64,000 nt of DNA from Pseudescherichia vulneris NBRC 102420 (GCF_000759795.1 NZ_BBMZ01000015.1:110669-174668); one strand, 5' to 3'; positions 30,723 to 40,433 are shown, numbered from the stretch's first letter. Numbers and translations: made by a program. Notes: generated from the sequence alone by a model not told the origin.

Positions 30723-31544
30723 ATGTTTGCAGGTCTTTTCTCCGCCTCTGTGGCCAGTGCCACGGAGGCGTTTCCCGTGCAGGCGGGCACGGTCGAATTC
30801 CGCCAGGTCAGCAAGCGCTATGGCGATCACCCGGTGTTAAAGCAGATCGATCTTCAGGTGCGCGCTGGCGAGGTGCTTGCCGTCTGCGGGCCGTCCGGCT
30901 CGGGTAAGTCAACGCTAATCCGTCTGATTAACCAGCTTGAGACGGTAAGCGGGGGCGAAATCTACGTTGACGGTAAACCCACCAGCACCCTGAAAGGCAA
31001 GGCGCTGCGCGAGCTGCGTCGTCATGTGGGTTTCGTCTTCCAGCAGTTCAACCTCTATGCCCATCTTAACGCGCTGGATAACATCACTCTGGCGCTAACC
31101 AAAGTGCACGGCCAGTCCCCGCGTGATGCGGAGGAGACGGCGCTGGCGCTGCTGGAGCGGGTCGGCTTGCGCGATAAAGCCCACCACCTGCCGTCCCAGC
31201 TCTCCGGCGGCCAGCAGCAGCGGGTGGCAATCGCCCGCACGCTGGCAGCAAAGCCGCACATCATCCTGTTTGACGAGCCGACCTCGGCGCTCGATCCCGA
31301 AACGATTGGCGAGGTGTTACAGGTCATGCGTAGCCTGGCCCACAGCGGCATGACGCTGATCGTGGTGACCCACGAAATGCAGTTTGCCCGCGAGATCGCT
31401 GACCGGGTGATCTTTATCGACGGCGGCGAGATCCTTGAGCAGGCTTCACCGGAGCAGTTCTTTACCGCGCCGCAGCACCCACGGGCGCAGCGCTTCCTGC
31501 AGAAGGTGCTTAACCCGCTGCACGCTGAAAGCAGGGAGCTGTAA
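30723..31544 (+). CDS. Amino-acid ABC transporter ATPase (GlnQ type)
   Basis: This 273-residue protein has an unusual N-terminal extension of about 20 residues (MFAGLFSASVASATEAFPV) before the ABC fold. The fold carries Walker A GPSGSGKS, Q-loop VFQQFNLYAHLNALDNI, signature [14 protein letters not shown], Walker B IILFDEPTSALDPE and the switch VVTHEMQFA. The extension is hydrophobic and resembles a stray signal sequence, so an internal start near GTVEFRQVSKRYG would be worth testing. It overlaps the next permease gene by 1 nt. Confidence 0.9.
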   Translation: MFAGLFSASVASATEAFPVQAGTVEFRQVSKRYGDHPVLKQIDLQVRAGEVLAVCGPSGSGKSTLIRLINQLETVSGGEIYVDGKPTSTLKGKALRELRRHVGFVFQQFNLYAHLNALDNITLALTKVHGQSPRDAEETALALLERVGLRDKAHHLPSQLSGGQQQRVAIARTLAAKPHIILFDEPTSALDPETIGEVLQVMRSLAHSGMTLIVVTHEMQFAREIADRVIFIDGGEILEQASPEQFFTAPQHPRAQRFLQKVLNPLHAESREL

Positions 31545-32317
31545 TGCACATCCATCTCGACTGGGCCGGGGTGCTTACCGGCCAGCCTGCGCAGTGGATC
31601 TATTCCGGTTTTCTCACCACTGTCTGGGTGACCGTCGCTGGCATCGTGCTGGCCACGGCGCTGACCGTGCTGCTGCTGGCCCTCCGTCTGGCGGGAGGCG
31701 CGGTGGGACGCGGCATCGTGGCGGTATGGGTGTCGTTGTTTCGCAATACGCCGCTGCTGGTTCAGCTGCTGTTCTGGTACTTTGCCGCCTGGAACCTGCT
31801 GCCGCTGGGTTTTCGCCAGTATGTTAATGACGATCACGCCTTTAGCATCCTGCCGGGCGATGTCTGGTGGTTTACGCCGGAGTTTCTCAGTTCCGCCTGG
31901 GCGCTGGGCCTGTTTACCGCGGCCTTTCTGGTCGAGGAGATCCAGGCCGGGCTGCATGCCGTGGCGAAGGGACAGATTGAGGCGGCGAAATCGCAGGGAT
32001 TTAGCGAGCTGGCGCTGTTTCGCTGGGTGCTGCTGCCCCAGGGATTACGCAACGCCTGGCAGCCGGTAGTGGGACAGTATCTGAACCTGATGAAGCTCTC
32101 CTCGCTGGCGACCGGAATTGGCTTTGCCGAGCTGACCTATCAGACCCGGCAGATTGAGAGCTACAACGCCCATGCTCTGGAGGCATTTGCCGTTGGCAGC
32201 GTGCTCTATCTGCTGCTGGGGTTGGTGATGAGCCTGCTATTTAACGCCCCGATGTGGTGGCGTGCATCGAGGCAGGAGAGGGCGCTGGCGCACAAGGAGG
32301 TGCAGGATGATCGCTAA
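31544..32317 (+). CDS. Amino-acid ABC transporter permease 1
   Basis: This 257-residue HisM/GlnP-type permease starts at ATG 31544, which overlaps the ATPase stop. It has five to six hydrophobic segments and the EAA loop EAAKSQGFSELALFRWVLLPQGLRNAW (about residues 145-170). It forms a heterodimeric channel with the next gene product, whose start lies 11 nt inside this gene. Confidence 0.9.
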   Translation: MHIHLDWAGVLTGQPAQWIYSGFLTTVWVTVAGIVLATALTVLLLALRLAGGAVGRGIVAVWVSLFRNTPLLVQLLFWYFAAWNLLPLGFRQYVNDDHAFSILPGDVWWFTPEFLSSAWALGLFTAAFLVEEIQAGLHAVAKGQIEAAKSQGFSELALFRWVLLPQGLRNAWQPVVGQYLNLMKLSSLATGIGFAELTYQTRQIESYNAHALEAFAVGSVLYLLLGLVMSLLFNAPMWWRASRQERALAHKEVQDDR

Positions 32318-32999
32318 TATCACGGTGATTACTGATAATCTGGACTATCTGCTGCTGGGCCGTGCTGCTCAGGGCGAGCCGGGCGGCGTGCTGCTGTCGG
32401 TGTTGATGACCCTCGGGGCGGCGCTGCTGGCCTTTCCTGGCGGGATCGCGCTGGCCTGCTTTGCCTGGCGCTTCAAGGGCTGGCCGCGCCGGGTGCTGTT
32501 TGCCTGGGCGGAGATCATCCGTGGCATTCCGCTGATCTTCGTCATCTTCTGGCTGTGGTTTCTGCTGCCGATGCTGACCGGAGCCGATCTGCCCGGCGCG
32601 GTGACCGTAACCCTGGCGCTGGCGTGGTTTACCTCCGCCTCGGTGATGTACTCCACGCTGGCTGCTATCGGCTCATTGCCCAAGGGGCAGCATGAGGCGG
32701 CGCTGGCAGGCGGTTTCAGCAGCGTGCAGCTGCTGCGCTGGGTGCTGCTTCCGCAGGCGCTGCGCAACGCGCTCCCCTCCTATGTGGGGCTGCTGATTGC
32801 GCTGCTGAAAGACACGTCGCTGGCGTTTATCGTCAACGTTCCGGAGCTCACTACCGTTGCGGGGCAGGTTAACAACCGCGTACAGGTCTACCCGGCGGCG
32901 CTATTTATCTTTACCGGGCTGGTCTACTACCTGCTCTGTACCCTGCTGGAGCACGCGGTTAAGCGCTGGCAGCGCCGCAGCCTACTGGCGGCCCAGTAG
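32307..32999 (+). CDS. Amino-acid ABC transporter permease 2
   Basis: This 230-residue permease is the second membrane subunit. AAGGAGGTGCAGG gives a strong ribosome binding site directly before ATG 32307 ([11 protein letters not shown]); an upstream in-frame ATG at 32262 is not preceded by such a site. The EAA loop reads [30 protein letters not shown]. It overlaps the preceding permease by 11 nt and overlaps the convergent yeaL gene at its 3' end by 18 nt. Confidence 0.9.
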   Translation: MIANITVITDNLDYLLLGRAAQGEPGGVLLSVLMTLGAALLAFPGGIALACFAWRFKGWPRRVLFAWAEIIRGIPLIFVIFWLWFLLPMLTGADLPGAVTVTLALAWFTSASVMYSTLAAIGSLPKGQHEAALAGGFSSVQLLRWVLLPQALRNALPSYVGLLIALLKDTSLAFIVNVPELTTVAGQVNNRVQVYPAALFIFTGLVYYLLCTLLEHAVKRWQRRSLLAAQ

Positions 33000-33428
33000 C
33001 AGCGACACCAGACCCGCCGCAATCAGTGGCCCGACCGGCACGCCCCGGAACAGGGCCACGCCCAGTACCGTCCCTACCAGCAGCCCTGCCACCAGCGAGG
33101 GCTGCGCGCTCATAAGCGCCACGCCGCGTCCGCCAAGCCACGAAACAAAGATCCCTACCGCAATGGCGATCAGTGACTTCCAGTTTACAAAGGAGTGCAG
33201 CAGCGTTGAGGGAGGTAGCGTGCCGCTGGCGATTGGAGCCATCACGCCAATGGTCAGGATGATAATCCCGATGGTCAGGCCCTGTTTCTCAATCCACGGA
33301 AAATAGACGTTCAGCGGGGTCATGCGGATCATAATCAGCACCATGATCGATATGGCAACGGTGGTGTTGTGGCTAATAAATCCGAGGGCAGTCAGCCCCA
33401 GCAGGATAAACAGAGTGGTATCGAACAT
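32982..33428 (-). CDS. yeaL: YeaL, DUF441 membrane protein
   Basis: This 148-residue membrane protein has four hydrophobic segments and matches the DUF441/YeaL family ([20 protein letters not shown] at the start, [23 protein letters not shown] near the end). Function is unknown. Its neighbour yoaI is divergent upstream, as in E. coli. The last codons overlap the amino-acid permease gene on the other strand. Confidence 0.92.
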   Translation of the reverse strand: MFDTTLFILLGLTALGFISHNTTVAISIMVLIMIRMTPLNVYFPWIEKQGLTIGIIILTIGVMAPIASGTLPPSTLLHSFVNWKSLIAIAVGIFVSWLGGRGVALMSAQPSLVAGLLVGTVLGVALFRGVPVGPLIAAGLVSLLLGRQ

Positions 33429-33610
33429 AAAAGAAGGTTCCAGACAAAAATATAAGCTCGCTTACTTTACCGTATCTGCGTGTGCCAACAGAACTTTTTC
33501 TCCCCGCTGCGAAAGTTCCTAAAAGTTTCATTTAAAACCACTTTGGCTGTCATCGAATGTTCATGTCGCTCTATTATGAATGCTGTATCGCGCAGAACAG
33601 AGACGACAAA

Positions 33611-33715
33611 ATGAACGATCCGATGCTGACCGAGACGCTGATTATTACCTCATCCTTTTTAGGCATCATCGCCGTGCTGGTCGCGTCGGTGCTTATTTTG
33701 GAGCGGATGGGGTGA
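33611..33715 (+). CDS. yoaI: YoaI, 34-residue small membrane protein
   Basis: A 34-codon frame ([16 protein letters not shown]..., ending LILERMG) matches E. coli YoaI of the same length, including the ETLIITSSF core and the final ERxG. One transmembrane helix covers residues 8-30. GAGACGAC stands before the ATG. It lies between yeaL and the region where E. coli has yeaK/yeaJ. Function is not settled in the literature I recall. Confidence 0.9.
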   Translation: MNDPMLTETLIITSSFLGIIAVLVASVLILERMG

Positions 33716-33925
33716 TGTTAAGTAGCTAGCGTGACGTCTTAAAAACACAATAGACAGCCATGTTAGCACCAGCGAAACCGCTCCTGAGAACATCATGCTG
33801 AGAGCTGCCGTCAGATCATAAATGTTCTCATCACCGTAGATGCTAAGCATTTGGGCAAGCGAGTAGACGTTTTCAATTGGGAAGATTTGCGCCCAAAGCG
33901 TAGCGCAGGCGACAAACCAAACCAC
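33659..33925 (-). CDS. Possible hypothetical membrane protein, perhaps decayed at its 5' end
   Basis: I do not recognise this frame (GTG 33925, 88 residues). It has two membrane segments: [21 protein letters not shown], which begins upstream of the GTG, and [12 protein letters not shown]. In-frame sense codons continue upstream to a TGA at 34019-34021 with a plausible protein (FIDISFRLSLRNIVTV) but no ATG, GTG or TTG. The true start may therefore have been lost, or a frameshift separates it from the ATG in MNLRNYCWIPR (around 34015) in another frame. Its 3' end lies antisense to yoaI. Whether it is expressed is unknown. Confidence 0.4.
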   Translation of the reverse strand: MVWFVACATLWAQIFPIENVYSLAQMLSIYGDENIYDLTAALSMMFSGAVSLVLTWLSIVFLRRHASYLTSPHPLQNKHRRDQHGDDA

Positions 33926-34381
33926 GAAAAGTAGGGCTACCGTTACTATGTTTCTAAGGCTGAGGCGAAACGAAATATCTATGAAGTATCCTTGGTATCC
34001 AGCAGTAGTTTCTAAGGTTCATCATATAAGCATAAATAGATCTTATTTTTAGTGCGGTTCGTGCTATATTTTTAATCAATTAATTTGGTTAGATTGCGAG
34101 CGAAACAAATAAAAATCGTAGGTGCCTATATTTTTGGTGAATGTAAATATGCCGTAAACTTTGATTTACTTGGGTTAAAATCATCTAAAAGTCTAATAAA
34201 AACAACCAATAAGAGCCTGTTGTTTCAGTAAATAATCTATTGCTTAATGCTGGTTAGTTTTTTTAAAACCTTCATAAAAACATCCTTTCTTTTTCTACCA
34301 GTAAATGTGTACGATCAATGTATACAAAAAAAGAGAAAGTACTAGGTAAGGATTTAGATTCATACGGAACAATTGAGGTAA
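33926..34381. other. AT-rich intergenic stretch without a convincing gene
   Basis: This 456-nt stretch is far more AT-rich than the flanking chromosome. It holds only short frames: 45 codons from TTG 34094 (LRAKQIKIVGAYIFGE...) and 31 codons from ATG 34318 (MYTKKEKVLGKDLDSYGTI...). The latter ends in SGYSKSCP inside the start of the next gene. Neither has a clear ribosome site. Several TATAAT-like tracts could be promoters for the 34382 gene. In E. coli this place is occupied by yeaK and yeaJ. Confidence 0.5.
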
Positions 34382-34663
34382 TTGATAGTGGTTATTCTAA
34401 AAGTTGCCCATAGCCTGCTAAAGCTGGTTTGGTTTATTGCTCTCTTTTGCTTCGTGTCATGGATGGATGTTCGTTACTTCTCTGAACATCCAATGATCAG
34501 CAACGTTACTGCAATCAAAATTGCATACTGGTTTAGCTCTAAACCTGCACCGGAAGACATTTATTTTAGCTATGATTATGTTTTAATTTTCTTTAACTTC
34601 CTCTCTTCAATTATTTTGTATTTCATCATAGTAAAGTTAGTCAACACAGTAAGGAGAAAATAA
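34382..34663 (+). CDS. AT-rich hypothetical membrane protein
   Basis: This is an unrecognised 93-residue protein with two transmembrane segments, about residues 8-26 (HSLLKLVWFIALFCFVSW) and about 66-86 (VLIFFNFLSSIILYFIIV). An aromatic extracytoplasmic loop (YWFSSKPAPEDIYFSYDY) lies between them. Translation starts at TTG 34382 or GTG 34388; GAGGT lies just upstream of both. After the TAA, the same frame stays open for 26 sense codons (YSPYLWLKDDGGDG... to 34741), which look like coding DNA. The gene is AT-rich and appears foreign to this locus. Confidence 0.55.
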   Translation: MIVVILKVAHSLLKLVWFIALFCFVSWMDVRYFSEHPMISNVTAIKIAYWFSSKPAPEDIYFSYDYVLIFFNFLSSIILYFIIVKLVNTVRRK

Positions 34664-34760
34664 AATGCCTATTCGCCATACCTATGGCTTAAAGATGATG
34701 GCGGTGATGGCATTAAAGGATCTGTAGACGTTAAAGATCGTTAAGGCTCTACGTTCAGAG

Positions 34761-34843
34761 ATGCCGGGTGGCGGCTACGCCTTACCCGGCCTACAGGTTC
34801 TGCATGGTTTTGTAGGCCCGTGCAAGCGGAGCGCCGCCGGGCA
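34761..34843. repeat. BIME (two REP palindromes) after yeaH
   Basis: Two inverted REP units occur: GATGCCGGGTGGCGGCTACG...CCCGGCCTAC (34761-34793) and GTAGGCCCGTGCAAGCGG...GCCGGGC (34812-34842). They lie between the AT-rich 34382 gene and the convergent yeaH, and mark the return to host-type DNA. Confidence 0.9.
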
Positions 34844-34875
34844 GCCGGTAAATCGCTTTACCGGCTAGGTAGATG

Positions 34876-36186
<1,311 letters not shown>

Positions 36187-36190
36187 TTAT

Positions 36191-36277
36191 GCTGCGGCGT
36201 AAAGCCAGATGCGCTGCGCTTATCCGGCCTACGGTTCGCATCTTTTGTAGGCCCGGCAAGCAACGCGCCGCCGGGCT
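36191..36277. repeat. BIME between yeaG and yeaH
   Basis: Two inverted REP palindromes, GCCAGATGCGCTGCGC...ATCCGGCCTAC and GTAGGCCCGGCAAGCAACGCGCCGCCGGGC, fill the gap between co-directional yeaG and yeaH. In this position a BIME can stabilise the upstream yeaG message and lower yeaH expression. Confidence 0.9.
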
Positions 36278-36285
36278 CCGGGCTA

Positions 36286-38220
36286 TCAGGACGATTTACG
36301 AACGCGCAGATACCATTCGCACAGCAAGCGCACCTGTTTGCGGGTGTAACCTTTTTCCATCATCCGGTCGACAAAATCGTCATGCTTCTTCTGCTCATCC
36401 GTAGAGGTCTTCGCGTTAAACGAAATTACCGGCAGCAGCTCCTCGGTGTTCGAGAACATTTTCTTCTCGATAACCGTGCGCAGTTTTTCGTAGCTGGTCC
36501 AGTTCGGATTGCGACCGCTGTTATTGGCGCGGGCGCGCAGCACAAAGTTGACGATCTCGTTGCGGAAGTCTTTCGGGTTACTGATCCCGGCAGGCTTCTC
36601 GATTTTTTCCAGCTCGGCGTTCAGGGATTCACGGTCAAACAGCTGGCCGGTATCCGGATCGCGATACTCCTGATCCTGGATCCAGAAATCCGCATAGGTC
36701 ACGTAGCGGTCAAAAATGTTCTGACCGTACTCGGAGTAGGATTCCAGGTAGGCCGTCTGGATCTCTTTGCCGATAAATTCGGCATATTTCGGGATCAGGT
36801 AGCCTTTGAGGAACTCAAGATAGCGTTCAGCCTGCTCCTGCGGGAACTGCTCGCGCTCAATCTGCTGCTCCAGCACGTAGAAGAGGTGAACCGGGTTGGC
36901 GGCAACCTCTGCGTGGTCAAAGTTAAAGACCCGAGAGAGGATTTTAAACGCGAAGCGCGTCGACAGACCGTTCATCCCTTCATCTACTCCGGCGTAGTCC
37001 CGGTACTCCTGATAGGACTTCGCTTTCGGATCGGTGTCTTTCAGGCTCTCACCGTCATAGACGCGCATTTTGGAGTAGATGCTGGAGTTTTCCGGCTCTT
37101 TCAGGCGCGAGAGAATAGAGAAGCGGGAGAGCGTCTCCAGGGTTCCCGGCGCGCAAGGCGCATGTGTCAGCTCGCTGTGGTTAAGCAGCTTCTCGTAAAT
37201 TTTGATCTCTTCCGAGATGCGCAGGCAGTAGGGCACCTTCACAATGTAGACGCGGTCAAGGAAGGCTTCGTTGTTCTTGTTGTTACGGAACGTCACCCAC
37301 TCGGATTCGTTCGAGTGCGCCAGGATAATCCCGTTGAACGGCAGGGCGGAGATCCCCTCCGTACCGTTATAGTTCCCCTCCTGGGTTGCCGTCAGCAGCG
37401 GATGCAGCACCTTTATAGGCGCTTTAAACATCTCGACGAACTCCATGACGCCCTGGTTGGCACGGCACAGCGCGCCGGAGTAGCCGTAGGCGTCGGGATC
37501 GTTCTGGGCGTGGTTTTCCAGTTTGCGGATATCGACTTTACCCACCAGCGCGGAGATATCCTGGTTGTTCTCATCGCCGGGCTCGGTTTTCGCAATGGCG
37601 ATCTGTTCCAGAATGGATGGCCATACCTTCACGACGCGAAACTTGGTGATGTCGCCGCCAAACTCATGCAGGCGCTTAGCCGCCCACGGGGACATGATCG
37701 TGCCGAGATAGCGGCGCGGAACGCCGTACTCTTTCTCAAGGATCTGCGCATCTTCCTGCGGGTTAAACAGGCACAGAGGGTGATCGTTAACCGGGCTACG
37801 CTCGCCGTTGGCGCTCAGCACGTAGATGGGCACGCGTTGCATCAGGGCCTTGAGGCGTTCAGCAAGGGAGGATTTACCACCCCCGACCGGTCCCAGCAGG
37901 TAAAGGATCTGTTTCTTCTCTTCCAGCCCCTGTGCGGCGTGTTTCAGATAGGAAACAATCTGCTCAATGGCATCCTCCATGCCATAAAACTCTTCAAACG
38001 CTGGGTAACGTGCGACAACCCGATTCGAAAATAGACGGGAAAGCCTGGGCTCCAGAGCAGTATCTACCATCACGGGCTCGCCGATAGCCATCAGTAGCCG
38101 TTCTGCCGCGTTTGCATAGGCGCTGCGATCCTGGCGGCAAATGGTGAGAAACTCCTGCAGGGTGAACTCTTCGTCCTTGGCAGCTTCATAACGCTGGCGA
38201 TAGTGATCGAATATATTCAT
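36286..38220 (-). CDS. yeaG: YeaG, PrkA-family serine protein kinase
   Basis: This 644-residue protein has an N-terminal AAA-like domain with Walker A GPVGGGKSSLAERLK (about residues 109-123) and a C-terminal PrkA kinase-like domain. E. coli YeaG is a kinase induced by nitrogen starvation, acid and stationary phase. Length and sequence match E. coli throughout. The gene is preceded by a good sigma-54 promoter motif 112 nt upstream and followed by yeaH, forming the yeaGH operon. Confidence 0.96.
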   Translation of the reverse strand: MNIFDHYRQRYEAAKDEEFTLQEFLTICRQDRSAYANAAERLLMAIGEPVMVDTALEPRLSRLFSNRVVARYPAFEEFYGMEDAIEQIVSYLKHAAQGLEEKKQILYLLGPVGGGKSSLAERLKALMQRVPIYVLSANGERSPVNDHPLCLFNPQEDAQILEKEYGVPRRYLGTIMSPWAAKRLHEFGGDITKFRVVKVWPSILEQIAIAKTEPGDENNQDISALVGKVDIRKLENHAQNDPDAYGYSGALCRANQGVMEFVEMFKAPIKVLHPLLTATQEGNYNGTEGISALPFNGIILAHSNESEWVTFRNNKNNEAFLDRVYIVKVPYCLRISEEIKIYEKLLNHSELTHAPCAPGTLETLSRFSILSRLKEPENSSIYSKMRVYDGESLKDTDPKAKSYQEYRDYAGVDEGMNGLSTRFAFKILSRVFNFDHAEVAANPVHLFYVLEQQIEREQFPQEQAERYLEFLKGYLIPKYAEFIGKEIQTAYLESYSEYGQNIFDRYVTYADFWIQDQEYRDPDTGQLFDRESLNAELEKIEKPAGISNPKDFRNEIVNFVLRARANNSGRNPNWTSYEKLRTVIEKKMFSNTEELLPVISFNAKTSTDEQKKHDDFVDRMMEKGYTRKQVRLLCEWYLRVRKSS

Positions 38221-38664
38221 GGCATGCCGTCCTTTCGTTTTAGCACAAGAAAAGAGCCGTTCATATGAATAGTGGAGGCTCCCGGAAGAGATAAGCTGAA
38301 CGACGCTAGCTCTACTTCAGCACCGGAATGCAGCAACCCTTATGCCAGGTTGTGAACGCCAGCAGTTAACGCGCCCGCGATACACCTTCTTAAAATTAAG
38401 CGTAGATGGCATTTGCAAAACTTGCATTGGACGCCAATCTAATTTCAATGACATATCAATAACTCATCTGAATTTATTTTCTTTATAGATAAGGGGCGGT
38501 GCAGACGATTCATCTCTCTGTCATCTATCCGTAAGCAGGTTGTCATGCTAAAAAAGCATGCTGTTGCGTTCAGTTATATAATAATCAGTGAAAAAATTTG
38601 GGATGACGGAGGCGGGCGGTTACACTGCTCCCGCTGATTATTTGACTACAGGAAGGAAAGGATT
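38221..38664. other. yeaG-mipA intergenic region
   Basis: This 444-nt divergent gap holds the sigma-54 motif for yeaG near 38340 and AT-rich promoter DNA towards mipA. I see no open frame longer than about 40 codons in it. Confidence 0.6.
38332..38347 (-). promoter_or_regulatory. Sigma-54 promoter of yeaGH
   Basis: On the minus strand the sequence reads TGGCAT-AAGGG-TTGCT, which fits the TGGCAC-N5-TTGCW consensus with GG at -24, GC at -12 and the required 10-nt spacing. It is about 112 nt above the yeaG start. yeaGH is known in E. coli as an NtrC/sigma-54-dependent operon, so this agrees with context. A half NtrC site (GGTGCA, 38498-38503) lies about 150 nt further upstream. Confidence 0.75.
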
Positions 38665-39411
38665 GTGACCAAACTCAAATTTCTGGCGCTTGGTGTATTT
38701 ATCGCATCATGTGCCGCAACGGCAAACGCAGCGGGCCCCTGGTCGATTGGCGCGGGTGTCGGTGTGCTTGAGACGCCTTATAAAGATTACGATCGCGATG
38801 TCGCCCCCGTCCCGGTGATCAACTACGAAGGCGAGAACTTCTGGTTCCACGGCCTTGGCGGCGGCTACTATCTCTGGAATGATGAGAGCGATAAGCTCTC
38901 CGTTACGGCTTACTACAATCCGTTCCACTTCCGGCCGAAAGACAGCGATGACTGGCAGCTGCGCCAGCTCGATAAGCGTAAATCTACGCTGATGGCGGGT
39001 CTGTCTTATGTGCATAACACCCAGTACGGTTTTTTACGCACCTCGCTGGCTGGCGACACGCTGGATAACAGCAACGGTATCAGCTGGGATCTGGCCTGGC
39101 TCTACCGCTACACCAACGGTGGCCTGACGCTGACACCGGGGATTGGTGCTGAGTGGAGCAGCGAAAACCAGAACGAATACTACTACGGCGTTTCGGGACA
39201 TGAGTCTCGTAGCAGCGGTCTGCGTACCTACGATCCGGACAGCGACTGGAGTCCTTACCTGGAGCTGAGCGCCAGCTACCAGCTGAACGATAGCTGGAGC
39301 GTATATGGTATCGGTCGCTATACCCGTCTGGGTGATGAGATCAAAGACAGCCCGATGGTTGATAAGTCCTGGGCCGGGGTCTTCTCTACCGGGGTGACTT
39401 ACAGCTTCTAA
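38665..39411 (+). CDS. mipA: MipA, MltA-interacting outer-membrane protein
   Basis: This 248-residue protein links the lytic transglycosylase MltA with PBP1B in cell-wall assembly. It starts at GTG 38665 after AGGAAGGAAAG. A signal peptide covers residues 1-22 (FLALGVFIASCAATANA|A). The mature part is an alternating aromatic beta-barrel type sequence ending in TYSF, the usual C-terminal phenylalanine of outer-membrane proteins. Sequence agrees with E. coli MipA over the full length. A terminator follows. Confidence 0.95.
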   Translation: MTKLKFLALGVFIASCAATANAAGPWSIGAGVGVLETPYKDYDRDVAPVPVINYEGENFWFHGLGGGYYLWNDESDKLSVTAYYNPFHFRPKDSDDWQLRQLDKRKSTLMAGLSYVHNTQYGFLRTSLAGDTLDNSNGISWDLAWLYRYTNGGLTLTPGIGAEWSSENQNEYYYGVSGHESRSSGLRTYDPDSDWSPYLELSASYQLNDSWSVYGIGRYTRLGDEIKDSPMVDKSWAGVFSTGVTYSF

Positions 39412-39462
39412 CGCTTATACTCAAAGCATTGTGCATTTCATGTGCACGATCCAGACATATCA

Positions 39463-39489
39463 ACAGGGCGCTTGCGCCCTGTTTGTTTT
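39463..39489 (+). terminator. mipA terminator
   Basis: An 8-bp stem ACAGGGCG / CGCCCTGT with a CTTG loop is followed by TTGTTTT, 51 nt after the mipA stop. This is a clear intrinsic terminator. Confidence 0.9.
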
Positions 39490-39533
39490 ACGGTAGGTCA
39501 ATCATTTCAGGAGAATAAACCCCGGAGGAAACC

Positions 39534-40388
39534 ATGACAGAAAAACGTGTGCAGTTTGCCGACAGCCAGCCGCTGGCCGCGATCGGGCAGGGCTCGTGGT
39601 ATATGGGTGAGAACCCCCGTCAGCGACAAAACGAGGTGGCAGCGCTTCGGGCAGGGATCGATCTCGGCCTGACCCTTATCGACACCGCTGAAATGTACGC
39701 CGACGGTGGTGCAGAGGTGGTGGTAGGCGAAGCAATTATGGGCAGGCGCGACGAGGTGTTTTTGGTGTCGAAAGTCTACCCGTGGAATGCGGGGGGCCAA
39801 AAGGCGATTGCCGCCTGCGAAGCCAGCCTGCGCCGTCTCGGCACCGACTATCTCGATCTCTATCTGCTGCACTGGCGGGGTAACTACTCTCTGGCCGAAA
39901 CGGTAGAGGCGATGGAGACCCTGATCCGCCAGGGTAAAATTCGCCGCTGGGGCGTCTCCAATTTGGACTATAGCGATATGCAACAGCTGTGGCGCGTTGA
40001 AGGTGGTCAAGCCTGCGCTACCAATCAGGTGCTGTATCATCTCGCTTCCCGTGGCATTGAGTTCGATCTGCTGCCCTGGTGCCAGCAGCACGCTCTGCCG
40101 GTGATGGCCTACTGTCCGCTGGCTCAGGCTGGACGCCTGCGCGATGGCCTGCTGGAAAACGCTACCGTTCGCGAGATCGCCCACGGACATGGCGTAAGCG
40201 CCGCACAGGTGCTGCTGGCGTGGGTTATTCGTCATCAAGGCGTGATGGCGATCCCGAAGGCCGCGAGCGTGGCGCATGTGAAGGAGAACGCTGCCGCGCT
40301 TGAGTTAACCCTGAGCGAAGATGAGCTGAACCGACTCGATCATGCCTTTCCGGCACCGGGACACAAAACGCCGCTGGATGTGGTGTAG
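39534..40388 (+). CDS. yeaE: YeaE, methylglyoxal-type aldo/keto reductase
   Basis: This 284-residue NADPH-dependent aldo/keto reductase in E. coli reduces methylglyoxal. The catalytic tetrad is visible: aspartate in LIDTAEMYADGG (D and Y), lysine in FLVSKVYPWN and histidine in YLLHWRG. The nucleotide end reads AIPKAASVAHVKENA. Start ATG 39534 follows GGAGGAAACC. It is convergent with yeaD. Confidence 0.95.
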   Translation: MTEKRVQFADSQPLAAIGQGSWYMGENPRQRQNEVAALRAGIDLGLTLIDTAEMYADGGAEVVVGEAIMGRRDEVFLVSKVYPWNAGGQKAIAACEASLRRLGTDYLDLYLLHWRGNYSLAETVEAMETLIRQGKIRRWGVSNLDYSDMQQLWRVEGGQACATNQVLYHLASRGIEFDLLPWCQQHALPVMAYCPLAQAGRLRDGLLENATVREIAHGHGVSAAQVLLAWVIRHQGVMAIPKAASVAHVKENAAALELTLSEDELNRLDHAFPAPGHKTPLDVV

Positions 40389-40389
40389 A

Positions 40390-40418
40390 GAAAATTGCCC
40401 TCTCTGGGTGAGAGGGCA
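40390..40418 (-). terminator. Terminator between yeaE and yeaD
   Basis: An 8-bp stem TGCCCTCT / AGAGGGCA with a 7-nt loop, followed on the minus strand by ATTTTC, lies between the convergent stops of yeaE and yeaD. It is best read as the yeaD terminator and may also act on yeaE. Confidence 0.75.
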
Positions 40419-40433
40419 TAGCGTGTTGACTGA

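Noticed and set aside
34318..34413. A 31-codon peptide (MYTKKEKVLGKDLDSYG...) in the AT-rich island as a microcin or leader peptide
   Set aside because: There is no clear ribosome site, no double-glycine leader and no export genes nearby; the evidence is too weak for a gene call.
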